Origin: Allorhizobium paknamense
GTDB taxonomy: Bacteria; Pseudomonadota; Alphaproteobacteria; Rhizobiales; Rhizobiaceae
Direction of reading: 5' to 3'
DNA length: 64,000 nucleotides
NCBI RefSeq assembly: GCF_030815125.1
Contig: NZ_JAUSWH010000004.1
Span: 1 to 64,000, forward strand
Every line of letters begins with the position of its first letter. The stretch's first letter is position 1. The position numbers and the translations under genes were made by a program. Below the pieces are notes generated by a model, which was not told the origin of the DNA, ran no database searches, and was given only the letters and a program-made list of their open reading frames with translations. Of the stretch, positions 57,398-64,000 are shown one piece after another.

Positions 57398-58618
57398 CTA
57401 TTTTATATGCTCCGGCCTGAACCCGAGACCAATCAGGCGTCCTGCCAGATGTGACAGCAGGGGCCAGCGGGCAATGACCTTGATAAAGCCGGGCGGCCCC
57501 TGCCGGGTGCTTTCGGTCTTCGACGGTTTGCGACGCATCATCAATTGCAGCTTCTGCGTGGCGACGGTTGGAAAGCGGCGGCGTTTTTCCAGCGCCTGCA
57601 AGGCTGGTTCCAGCGGCGCCCCCTGCTTCAGCGGCCCTGCCAGAAGATTGGCCGCCGCCACCGCATCCTGAATGGCCAGATTGACGCCCACGCCGCCAAT
57701 GGGCGACATGGCGTGCGCCGCATCGCCAATACACACCAACCCGGGCTTCCACCACTGCTTCAACCGGTCGATGCGGATGCTGAGAAGCGAGACATCCTCC
57801 CAGGAACGCACCTCCTGCATCCGCTCCGCCGGGAGCGGCGAAACGGCGGCGACGGCAGTGCGGAAGGCCTCCAGCCCCTTTTCCTTGATATCCTGAAAAC
57901 TGCCCTTGCGGACCACGAAACCGCATTGCCAGTAATCGCCCCGGTCGATCATCACGAAGCCCTGGCGCGGTCCGCCATGGCCCATGGTGTAAGGCGGATC
58001 CTGCGGCTGGCGGGAGAGCTTCATCCAGACCACATCGCTCGGGCTGCCAAAACTTTCCACCACCAGCCCCGCCTTGGCGCGTACCACGGAATGGCGCCCA
58101 TCGGCCCCGACGACCAGCTCGGCCCTGAGCGTCACGCATCCCTCGGGCGTGTGCACGACCAGCCCTCGCACCCGCCCCTTTTCTTCCAGAAGGTCCACCA
58201 CCCGGGTCTGCATTAACAAGCGGAAATTGGGATAGGCCTTCGCCTGCCCGGCCAGAAAATCCAGGAAATCCCATTGCGGCATGAACGCAATGAAGCGGCA
58301 GACGGTGGGCAGCCGTGAAAAATCGGCAATCGTCACATCCTGTCCGCCAATCTCGGCATGCAGCCTGGGCGCCTTGGTATGCCGCAGGGCCAGCAGCCGG
58401 TCCAGCAAGCCCAGTTCATGCATGACCTGCAAGGTGGAGGGATGAATCGTATCACCCCGAAAATCACGCAGGAAATCCGCATGTTTTTCAATCACCACCA
58501 CCTCGACCCCGGCCCGTGCCAGAAGATAGCCCAGCATCAAGCCACCTGGTCCAGCGCCTGCGATCACACATGTCGCGCGGATTTCGCCCGGTGTTGAAAT
58601 CCCATTCTCCTCGATCAT
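57398..58618 (-). CDS. FAD-dependent monooxygenase (UbiH/PHBH type)
   Basis: A 406-aa class A flavin monooxygenase. The Rossmann GAGPGG (VIAGAGPGGLMLGYLLARAG), the DG motif ELVVGADGRHSVVRAKAGL and the GD motif VCIGDAAHAMSPIGGVGVNL are intact. HPSTLQVMHELGLLDRLLAL resembles aromatic hydroxylases. The ATG at 58618 is chosen over a GTG seven codons earlier; neither has a strong site. Monocistronic; substrate unknown. Confidence 0.88.
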   Translation of the reverse strand: MIEENGISTPGEIRATCVIAGAGPGGLMLGYLLARAGVEVVVIEKHADFLRDFRGDTIHPSTLQVMHELGLLDRLLALRHTKAPRLHAEIGGQDVTIADFSRLPTVCRFIAFMPQWDFLDFLAGQAKAYPNFRLLMQTRVVDLLEEKGRVRGLVVHTPEGCVTLRAELVVGADGRHSVVRAKAGLVVESFGSPSDVVWMKLSRQPQDPPYTMGHGGPRQGFVMIDRGDYWQCGFVVRKGSFQDIKEKGLEAFRTAVAAVSPLPAERMQEVRSWEDVSLLSIRIDRLKQWWKPGLVCIGDAAHAMSPIGGVGVNLAIQDAVAAANLLAGPLKQGAPLEPALQALEKRRRFPTVATQKLQLMMRRKPSKTESTRQGPPGFIKVIARWPLLSHLAGRLIGLGFRPEHIK

Positions 58619-58803
58619 GCCACTGCGCCCCGTAAACACCCCGGCATTGCTGCCCTTCGCGGCCTGACCCGGTCAGTCCGCGAACCACACGGAGGATACA
58701 CTCTCACAGCCCCGCTTCAATCACTTGATTGAGGTCAAGTTTGCGCCCTTCGGAGCGTAAACCGAGGCGCATTCGATTCATTTGTTATCTTGGGGAAGTT
58801 GAA

Positions 58804-58879
58804 TGGTGCCGCTTACGTGACTCGAACACGTGACCCCATCATTACGAATGATGTGCTCTACCGACTGAGCTAAAGCGGC
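58804..58879 (-). tRNA. tRNA-Thr (anticodon CGT)
   Basis: A 76-nt cloverleaf on the minus strand including encoded CCA. Acceptor GCCGCTT/AAGCGGC, D-arm AGCTCAGTCGGTAGAGC, anticodon loop TTCGTAA, T-arm CACGTGTTCGAGTCACGT. Confidence 0.96.
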
Positions 58880-58943
58880 CCGGCGAACCGGTAAGCTCCG
58901 GTTCGCTTTGTTGGCGGGTGGATACAGGCAAAGTTTGCGGATT

Positions 58944-59936
58944 TCAAGATGCTTTTCGCAAGTCTTCCATTTTTGCGCAGATCTTTGCCCGTGCAGCGAG
59001 ATACTCGCTTTCCAGCCGGTCCACCAGGCTTGCCACCGGCTCCACCTGTTTGATGACGCCCACACCCTGGCCGCAGCCCCAGATGTCCTTCCAGGCTTTT
59101 GCGCCGGTATCGGCAACGGCGCTGTGAAAGTCCATCTTGCTGGCGTCCGCTTCCGGGAGATTATCCGGGTCGAGCCCCGCCGCGCGGATGGAGGACTTGA
59201 GGTAATTGCCCTTCACGCCGGTGAAGTAATTGGAGAGAACCACATCTTCCGCGCCAGCCTCGACGATGGCCTGTTTATAGGCGTCACTGGCGCGCGCTTC
59301 TTGCGTGGCGATGAAGGGGGAGCCGATATAGGCCATGTCGGCCCCGGCTGCTTCCGCCGCCAAAATGGCACCGCCGGTTGCGATGGAGCCGGCCAGCAGC
59401 AGCGGGCCATCGAACCAGGACCGTATCTCCTGGATCAGCGCGAAGGGCGAGAGGCTTCCCGCATGCCCGCCGGCCCCGGCGGCCACGGCGATCAGGCCGT
59501 CGGCGCCCTTGCGGATGGCGGAGTTGGCATGGCGATTGTTGATGACGTCATGCAGCACGATGCCGCCATAGGAATGAATGGCCTGATTGACCTCCGGCAC
59601 AGCCCCGAGCGAGGAAATGACCACCGGCACCTTGTATTTGACGCAGAGCCCGAGATCATGCTCCAGCCGCTTGTTGGAGGTGTGGACGATCTGATTGACG
59701 GCAAAGGGCGCCGCCGGCCGTTCCGGATGGGCGGCATTGTGGCGGGCAAGCTCTTCGGTGATCTCGGCCAACCATTCATCGAGCTGCGATTCGGGCCGGG
59801 CATTCAATGCCGGGAAAGCGCCGATGACACCCGCCTTGCACTGCGCAAGCGTCAGCGCCGGATGGGAAATGATAAAGAGCGGCGAGGCAATGACCGGCAG
59901 CCTGAGATTGGCCGTCAGAACCGAGGGGAGAGACAT
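58944..59936 (-). CDS. Nitronate monooxygenase-like flavoprotein
   Basis: A 330-aa FMN TIM-barrel enzyme of the nitronate monooxygenase/enoyl-reductase-like group. It has LPVIASPLFIISHPALTLAQ, GVIGAFPALNARP, the GAGGHAGSLSPFALI loop and LAGSIATGGAILAAEAAGAD, IGSPFIATQEA. The ATG at 59936 has GGAGG five bases upstream; the longer frame starts with TTG. A 22-bp palindrome directly before the Shine-Dalgarno suggests tight repression. It may oxidise nitronates or act in acyl-CoA catabolism. Confidence 0.9.
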   Translation of the reverse strand: MSLPSVLTANLRLPVIASPLFIISHPALTLAQCKAGVIGAFPALNARPESQLDEWLAEITEELARHNAAHPERPAAPFAVNQIVHTSNKRLEHDLGLCVKYKVPVVISSLGAVPEVNQAIHSYGGIVLHDVINNRHANSAIRKGADGLIAVAAGAGGHAGSLSPFALIQEIRSWFDGPLLLAGSIATGGAILAAEAAGADMAYIGSPFIATQEARASDAYKQAIVEAGAEDVVLSNYFTGVKGNYLKSSIRAAGLDPDNLPEADASKMDFHSAVADTGAKAWKDIWGCGQGVGVIKQVEPVASLVDRLESEYLAARAKICAKMEDLRKAS

Positions 59937-59948
59937 CAATTCCTCCAA

Positions 59949-59970
59949 TTGACGTTTGCGTAAACGTCAA
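59949..59970 (-). promoter_or_regulatory. Palindromic operator candidate at the nitronate monooxygenase gene
   Basis: TTGACGTTT (59949-59957), four central bases, and AAACGTCAA (59962-59970): perfect 9-bp half-sites. This shape, with TTnACGT halves, resembles MerR-family LiuR-type sites for branched-chain amino-acid and acyl-CoA catabolism. It lies 12 bp before the start codon, overlapping the likely promoter/leader. Confidence 0.6.
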
Positions 59971-60060
59971 CACGCTATCAAAGCGGCGTTGCTTTGAAAA
60001 GGGTTCCCGTTTAGCCACAAAAGAGCAGGCTTGCGGTTTTCTGCGGGTTTGAAGGCGACA

Positions 60061-60160
60061 GCATAATCTCCCCCTTAAATCCAAATGGGTTAAGGGCAAA
60101 ATTATGCAGCATCTATAAAGTGCTACAGCACCATATTTGGCGCATGGCGTTGTGGCAGCA
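60061..60160. repeat. Decayed copy of the CTGCATAATTTT hairpin plus GTGCGCC unit
   Basis: GCATAATCTCCCCCTTAAAT pairs imperfectly with GGTTAAGGGCAAAATTATGC (60061-60107). It is followed by a degenerate GCACCATATTTGGCGCATGG unit (60119-60155). The same two families stand in the same order at 48524-48638. The 303-bp gap (59937-60239) holds only this and the operator. Confidence 0.7.
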
Positions 60161-60239
60161 CTTGCGGATTGATCGGTCTGCCGTTACCGATTCGGATCAA
60201 GTTGCCGCGAGACGCGGCCATCGGACGGAAAGGAATTGC

Positions 60240-61388
60240 GTGAGCGGATTGGAGTCGGCCATCAGAAGCGCGTTGGAGCGGGCAGACCGCAGCAATGCGG
60301 AGATCCGGGCCAGGATCTACCAGTCGGCGCGCCAGGCGCTGGAAGCAGGGCTGAGCAAGCAGAACATCAACGATCCCGAAACCATGGCCGAACAGCGGCA
60401 TCGGCTGGAGCGCACCATCCACGCCATCGAGCAGGAAGAACGCGCCCGGCTGAAAGCCGCAGCCAGCGTGGAGCCGCCACGGCCAGAGCCTGCCCTACGC
60501 CCCGCCTCCTCCCCGCAGGAGCCTGCACGCACTGCCGATGACGGTGCGCTGAGCTTCGGAGCCGATCGTGCCGCGCCATCCGCGACAAGCGCCCCGGTGG
60601 CGGATCTCGATGATGTCCGCGCCGAACGCGACGACCCGCGCCTTGACGAATCGGAGGACTTCACCGCCGAGCCGGAGGTGGAGCCGAGACGCAAGCCCAC
60701 CCTCCGGGCTGAGCCGGTGGCACGGCCCAGGCGGCGGCGCGGCTTCTTTTCACGGCTCTTCATTCTGGTCACGGCCCTGACCTTCGTTGGCATTGCCGCA
60801 TGGTGGATCTACTCCACCGGCCTGTTGCTGAGTGCCGATGAGCGCGATGGCGGCCTGCCGGACCCCGTGCCGACCGTTTCCGATCAGGATGCAGGCGCCA
60901 CCGAAGAACCGAAGACCATCGATCCGCAACGCGGTTTTTCCAATGATTGGGCCGAGGTCTTCAAGCCCGCCGATATCCGCCTGATCAGCGCCCGCCCGAA
61001 TGCAACGGTGGATGTGGTGGGCGCCAGCGACGGCCAGGCGGTGCGGATCACCTCGCGCAGCGCCGATCAGGATGGTGCAGCCGTCATCCAGTTGCCTGCC
61101 GATGTCATCGGCCAGATGGCGGGCAAGACCTCGACCCTGGCGCTGACCATTCAGGCCGCCGGTGAAAAGCCGCTGCAATTCTCCGTCACCTGCGCCTTTG
61201 GCGCTGAGCAGGGCTGCTCCCGGCACCGCTTCACCGCCAACCCGGAAAAGGCCGATCTGCTGTTTCGGGTCACCCTGCCGCAAACCCTTGCATCAGGCAC
61301 GCAAGGGCAGTTGTTCATCAATGCCGACATGAACGGCCAGGGTCAGGGCGTCAATCTCTACTCGGTCAGGATCTTGCCGGGGAATTGA
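60240..61388 (+). CDS. Membrane-anchored hypothetical protein with charged linker
   Basis: A 382-aa protein from the GTG at 60240 (AAAGGA upstream); upstream frame sequence is repeat-derived. The N-terminus is helical and charged (ESAIRSALERADRSNAEIRA, QRHRLERTIHAIEQEERARL). A Pro/Asp/Glu-rich disordered linker (about 75-165) and an Arg-rich stop (RPRRRRGF) precede one membrane helix (171-195, LFILVTALTFVGIAAWWIY). The C-terminal 185 residues are periplasmic, with a galactose-binding-like beta pattern and two Cys (TCAFGAEQGCSRHRF). I do not recognise a named family; it seems conserved in rhizobia. Confidence 0.75.
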   Translation: MSGLESAIRSALERADRSNAEIRARIYQSARQALEAGLSKQNINDPETMAEQRHRLERTIHAIEQEERARLKAAASVEPPRPEPALRPASSPQEPARTADDGALSFGADRAAPSATSAPVADLDDVRAERDDPRLDESEDFTAEPEVEPRRKPTLRAEPVARPRRRRGFFSRLFILVTALTFVGIAAWWIYSTGLLLSADERDGGLPDPVPTVSDQDAGATEEPKTIDPQRGFSNDWAEVFKPADIRLISARPNATVDVVGASDGQAVRITSRSADQDGAAVIQLPADVIGQMAGKTSTLALTIQAAGEKPLQFSVTCAFGAEQGCSRHRFTANPEKADLLFRVTLPQTLASGTQGQLFINADMNGQGQGVNLYSVRILPGN

Positions 61389-61404
61389 TGGCCACCTGCC
61401 GGTG

Positions 61405-61818
61405 TCAAGCCCTGCGGTAGCGGGCAATGGCGCTGCGCTCGATGGCGGCGCAGGTCAGCTTGTCCAGTTGCAGGCGGTCCCGCAGCAATTGCAGCAGGCG
61501 GATTTCCTCGGGCCGCACGGCCTGATCCACGGCCGTCACTTCCACGGCCAGCGCATAGGCCGTATCGTAAAGCCGCTGCGGCAAGGCATCGCGAATGGTT
61601 TCCAGCACGATATCCAGCCCCTCCGGCTGTGCCAGCAGGGAGGCGCAACGTTGCGACACCGCAATAAGGCTTCCGCCATCGAAGCCTTCAAAGATCGGCG
61701 TCTGATCCACCAGATCGCCGATGCGGCGCAGTTCCTGGTCATGCATGGCATTATCGACGGCAGACGCCATCACCATGGTGAAAATCAGGGCATCCTGAAT
61801 GGTTACGGAGGTTGTCAC
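61405..61818 (-). CDS. TerB-like (tellurite resistance B) family protein
   Basis: A 137-aa helical protein. The pattern IQDALIFTMVMASAVDNAMH, DQELRRIGDLVDQTPIFEGF and AYALAVEVTAVDQAVRPEEI is the TerB/DjlA acidic helical fold with a D..M.D.E metal-binding motif repeated. No other ter genes lie nearby, so tellurite resistance should not be assumed. Convergent with the membrane-anchored gene (16-bp gap). Confidence 0.8.
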   Translation of the reverse strand: MTTSVTIQDALIFTMVMASAVDNAMHDQELRRIGDLVDQTPIFEGFDGGSLIAVSQRCASLLAQPEGLDIVLETIRDALPQRLYDTAYALAVEVTAVDQAVRPEEIRLLQLLRDRLQLDKLTCAAIERSAIARYRRA

Positions 61819-61955
61819 GCTCGCTTTTCCTCAAGCTCTGCTGAGAAGCCCCGGAGAAGCGGGCTGCTCATAAAAAACGCCGCCCCCTCTATGGAATGCC
61901 GAAACCGAAATCGCAACGGGCTATTTTGCCCCACCTCGGCAAGCGGCAAATATTC

Positions 61956-62621
61956 CTACTGACTGGCCCAGATGATCCGCGCCATCCATTCCACCTCGGC
62001 AAGTTCGAGGCTGCGGCTCGGATGCTCCGGATTGAGGGAATTGAGTTCGATGGAGCGGGGGCTTTGCCGCGCCAGGATCTTCGCCATGACCTCGCCTTCG
62101 CGGGTCTTGACCACCACCCTGTCGCCCCGGCGCACCTGTGCGCCCGGCTCGACGATCAGGATATCGCCGTCACGATAGAGCGGCTTCATGCTGTCGCCCT
62201 GCACTTCCAGCGCATAGACGCCCGCCTTGCCGGTGGGAGAGGCGGGAAACTCCACCACATCCCAGCCCTGGCCCGCAGGAAAGCCGCCATCATCGAAAAA
62301 ACCGCCAGCCCCCGCCTGGGCGAAGCCGAGAAGCGGAATAGCGCCTGCTTCCGGGCCGAATTCCTCGCGCACCAGCCCTGTTTCCTCACGGTTGCCGCTG
62401 ATCAGGCCCATGAACTGATCGAGACTTGCGCCCGTAGCCTCCAGCACCTTGGCAATGGATTCCGTCGAGGGCCAGCGCATGCGTCCATCCGGCCCCACAC
62501 GCTTCGATTTGTTGAAGGAGGTGGGATCGAGCCCTGCACGGCGCGCCAGACCCGAAGGCGTCAGCTGATGCCGCTCCGCCAGCCTGTCGATCGCTCCCCA
62601 AATGTCGTCATGTGAAAGCAT
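61956..62621 (-). CDS. XRE/S24 LexA-like repressor
   Basis: A 221-aa regulator from the ATG at 62621. An N-terminal helix-turn-helix (IWGAIDRLAERHQLTPSGLA, then RRAGLDPTSFNKSKR) precedes an S24 autoprotease-like domain: catalytic Ser in VQGDSMKPLYRDGD and Lys in VVVKTREGEVMAK. Such phage-type CI/LexA-like proteins respond to DNA damage or act as general repressors. A RIME-like element begins 36 bp before its start and supplies the spurious longer reading frame. Confidence 0.9.
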   Translation of the reverse strand: MLSHDDIWGAIDRLAERHQLTPSGLARRAGLDPTSFNKSKRVGPDGRMRWPSTESIAKVLEATGASLDQFMGLISGNREETGLVREEFGPEAGAIPLLGFAQAGAGGFFDDGGFPAGQGWDVVEFPASPTGKAGVYALEVQGDSMKPLYRDGDILIVEPGAQVRRGDRVVVKTREGEVMAKILARQSPRSIELNSLNPEHPSRSLELAEVEWMARIIWASQ

Positions 62622-62656
62622 ATACCGAAGCCCCACCGCCCCTGAAGTGCCGGCCA

Positions 62657-62764
62657 CTAAAGCACGTTGCGGCTTATCAGCCTTATGCAACATGCTTTAA
62701 GTTCTTGTTTTAAAGCATGTCGTTATCGCAAAACCGCTGCACACTTTTGCGCGACATGCTCTAA
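62657..62764 (-). repeat. RIME-like element, copy 3 (inverted)
   Basis: Inverted copy of the 107-bp element at 94-200, beginning CTAAAGCACGTTGCGGCTTA and ending GCGCGACATGCTCTAAAG. Confidence 0.85.
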
Positions 62765-62866
62765 AGCGCCGTGCGCCATATAATCCGCACAAAGGTTCGC
62801 TGCAGATCTTTGTTGTGACGTGTTTCCGGACGGAAAACCGGATTCCACTTTTTCTGGAAACCCTCA
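62765..62866. repeat. GTGCGCC unit (inverted) plus GGAAAACCGG element
   Basis: AGCGCCGTGCGCCATATAAT...GGTTCGCTGC (62765-62802) is the inverted second-unit family, and GTGTTTCCGGACGGAAAACC...TTTCTGGAAAC (62818-62866) is the GGAAAACCGG family. With the RIME-like copy they make three families side by side in the gap 62622-62995. No gene is seen in the rest. Confidence 0.75.
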
Positions 62867-62995
62867 AAAACCCACCTCCGAACCCTTTCCTTTATTGGGC
62901 AGATCGGGCGCGGAGTAAAGATGGATAAGGAATAAAATCCTTAAATCTGGACGGAAAGAAAGAGAATATGGGCCAGGAACACCCCGATACGGCCA

Positions 62996-63646
62996 TCAGG
63001 CGACCAGCGCCATGTTCAACCGGCCAAGCTGGATCACCGCCTGGGTGCGGCTATCGACCTTGAGCTTGAGCAGGATGGCCGAGACATGCGCCTTGATGGT
63101 GGCCTCGGAGACCCCCAGTTCATAGGCGATCTGCTTGTTGAGCAATCCCTCGCACAACATGCCGAGCACCCGGCTCTGCTGCGGCGTCAGCGTTCTGAGC
63201 CGGGCCATCAGATCGGCCAGTTCGGGATCCTGCTCCTGCGCGCCATCATAGCTGGCGGGGGTCCAGATATCGCCGCTGAGCACCGAGCGGATGGCGGCGC
63301 GGATTTCCTCGATGCCCGAGGATTTGGAGATGAAGCCGGAGGCACCCAGTTCCAGCGAGCGGCGCACCGTGGCGCTGTCATCGGTGGCGGAACAGATGAT
63401 GATGGGCAGGCTGGCAAATTCTGCCCGCAGCGTCATCAGCCCGGAAAACCCGCTGACGCCCGGCATCGCCAGATCGAGCAGCATGACATCCGCCTCCGGA
63501 TTGTCAGAGGCCACCTTGCGGGCGGTGTCGAAATCCCCCGCCTCGACAACGTGGCCGATTTCCGCCATGCCATCCACGGCCTGACGGAGCGCGCCGCGAA
63601 ACAGCGGGTGGTCATCTGCAATAAGGATTGTTCCTTCGGCCATCAT
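62996..63646 (-). CDS. LuxR/NarL-type response regulator
   Basis: A 216-aa regulator from the ATG at 63646 (GGAGG six bases upstream). The receiver domain (ILIADDHPLFRGALRQAVDG) has phospho-acceptor D58 in MLLDLAMPGVSG and SKSS-type lysine. The C-terminal LuxR helix-turn-helix is LTPQQSRVLGMLCEGLLNKQ, IAYELGVSEATIKAHVSAIL. No kinase lies beside it in the window; its partner may be outside. Confidence 0.92.
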   Translation of the reverse strand: MMAEGTILIADDHPLFRGALRQAVDGMAEIGHVVEAGDFDTARKVASDNPEADVMLLDLAMPGVSGFSGLMTLRAEFASLPIIICSATDDSATVRRSLELGASGFISKSSGIEEIRAAIRSVLSGDIWTPASYDGAQEQDPELADLMARLRTLTPQQSRVLGMLCEGLLNKQIAYELGVSEATIKAHVSAILLKLKVDSRTQAVIQLGRLNMALVA

Positions 63647-63827
63647 ATGCCCCCTCCCAAGAGCATGGATCACGCTTCGGCCACTCCCTGCCGAAACGGT
63701 CGCAGCGGGGTCAAACCCTGCATGCCGCGCCGCGATCATCCGTTGTTACAATGTTTTAGCCCCAAGTCAGATTTCAGACAATGGTCTATATGCCGCCGCC
63801 GGTTGTTTTGCTGGCTTCCCGCCTGAG

Positions 63828-63998
63828 CTAAGCTTTCGTTTTTGCATTTCCGGGCGGAAAACCGGCGTCTACTTTTCCCGGAAATGCTCGGAACTCCTCG
63901 ATCAGCCCGAAGAACCGCCGCATCATCCGCTCCATGATCGAGAGGGACCGGTCCACCTCCTCGTCGGAGGGCACGCCGCCGCCCGAGACCGCAGCCTT
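63828..63998 (-). CDS. C-terminal end of an edge gene read into a palindromic element
   Basis: A partial frame of 56 codons enters from the right edge on the minus strand. It is coding-like: SDEEVDRSLSIMERMMRRFF then GLIEEFRAFPG. Its last ~20 codons pass through the GGAAAACCGG element at 63844-63889 (VDAGFPPGNAKTKA) and stop at 63828. No family recognised. The amphipathic E/R/M helix looks real, but only the full gene would settle it. Confidence 0.5.
   Translation of the reverse strand, partial: KAAVSGGGVPSDEEVDRSLSIMERMMRRFFGLIEEFRAFPGKVDAGFPPGNAKTKA
63844..63889. repeat. GGAAAACCGG palindromic element inside the edge gene
   Basis: GCATTTCCGGGCGGAAAACC, then TTTTCCCGGAAATGC: inverted ends GCATTTCCGGG/CCCGGAAATGC are perfect. 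Same family as at 36091 and the 55-bp array. Confidence 0.85.
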
Positions 63999-64000
63999 CT

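Noticed and set aside
62622..62693. Longer N-terminus for the S24 repressor
   Set aside because: The added residues derive from the RIME-like element; the ATG at 62621 matches the expected helix-turn-helix start.

Overview
The window is chromosomal DNA from an alphaproteobacterium of the Rhizobiales, most likely Rhizobiaceae (Agrobacterium/Rhizobium/Allorhizobium-like). This rests on the phoR-pstSCAB-phoU-phoB locus, a GcrA cell-cycle regulator with a cluster of GANTC (CcrM) sites, a SAM-II riboswitch before metZ, the rpmH-rnpA-yidC-engB block, a double-length dCTP deaminase, and many RIME-like palindromic intergenic elements typical of rhizobia. Genes are dense and GC-rich with short gaps. 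The only clearly AT-rich gene is an islet beside tRNA-Arg.

Layout. 0.3-4.7 kb: EF-hand protein, SAM-II-controlled metZ, dcd, tRNA-Gly, ppk2. 5.0-12.9 kb: the phosphate regulon (phoR, pstSCAB, phoU, phoB), with a Pho box before pstS and a terminator between pstS and pstC. 13.1-17.1 kb: gcrA, argD, argF and a family 3 binding protein. 17.1-20.2 kb: minus-strand engB-yidC-rnpA-rpmH. 20.5-24.2 kb: a chemoreceptor and an orphan histidine kinase. 24.3-25.4 kb: tRNA-Arg plus an AT-rich DUF5677-like gene. 25.5-35.3 kb: a probable nine-gene operon with an AmiC-like amide sensor, an AmiR-like ANTAR antiterminator, a prolyl aminopeptidase/amino-acid-amidase-like hydrolase, a five-gene peptide-type ABC importer and an acetamidase/formamidase. 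A strong terminator sits in the leader where an ANTAR protein could act. 35.7-42.6 kb: a small hypothetical gene, a succinate:acetate-type CoA transferase, trmB, metK, an XRE regulator and lnt. 42.7-48.4 kb: rmuC, ribokinase, a membrane protein, argB, and an ECF sigma/anti-sigma/fasciclin set. 48.9-57.3 kb: apaG, treZ, a second chemoreceptor, a LOG-family protein, dapD, dapE and a membrane protein. 57.4-64 kb: an FAD monooxygenase, tRNA-Thr, a nitronate-monooxygenase-like enzyme with a 22-bp palindromic operator candidate, a membrane-anchored hypothetical, a TerB-like protein, an S24 repressor-like regulator, a LuxR-type response regulator and the C-terminal end of an edge gene.

The intergenic gaps hold several recurrent palindrome families. 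These are a ~107-bp RIME-like element (3 copies), a long hairpin with the CTGCATAATTTT arm, a GTGCGCCATA palindrome, a GGAAAACCGGTT-type element (at least 9 copies, three of them as an exact 55-bp tandem array), a composite bracketing trmB, and twin hairpins upstream of phoR. They recur as mosaics in fixed pairings. The most system-like novelty is the amide-responsive uptake and hydrolysis operon. The most striking regulatory signals are the SAM-II leader, the GANTC cluster at gcrA, and the operator-like palindromes at metK and the nitronate monooxygenase.
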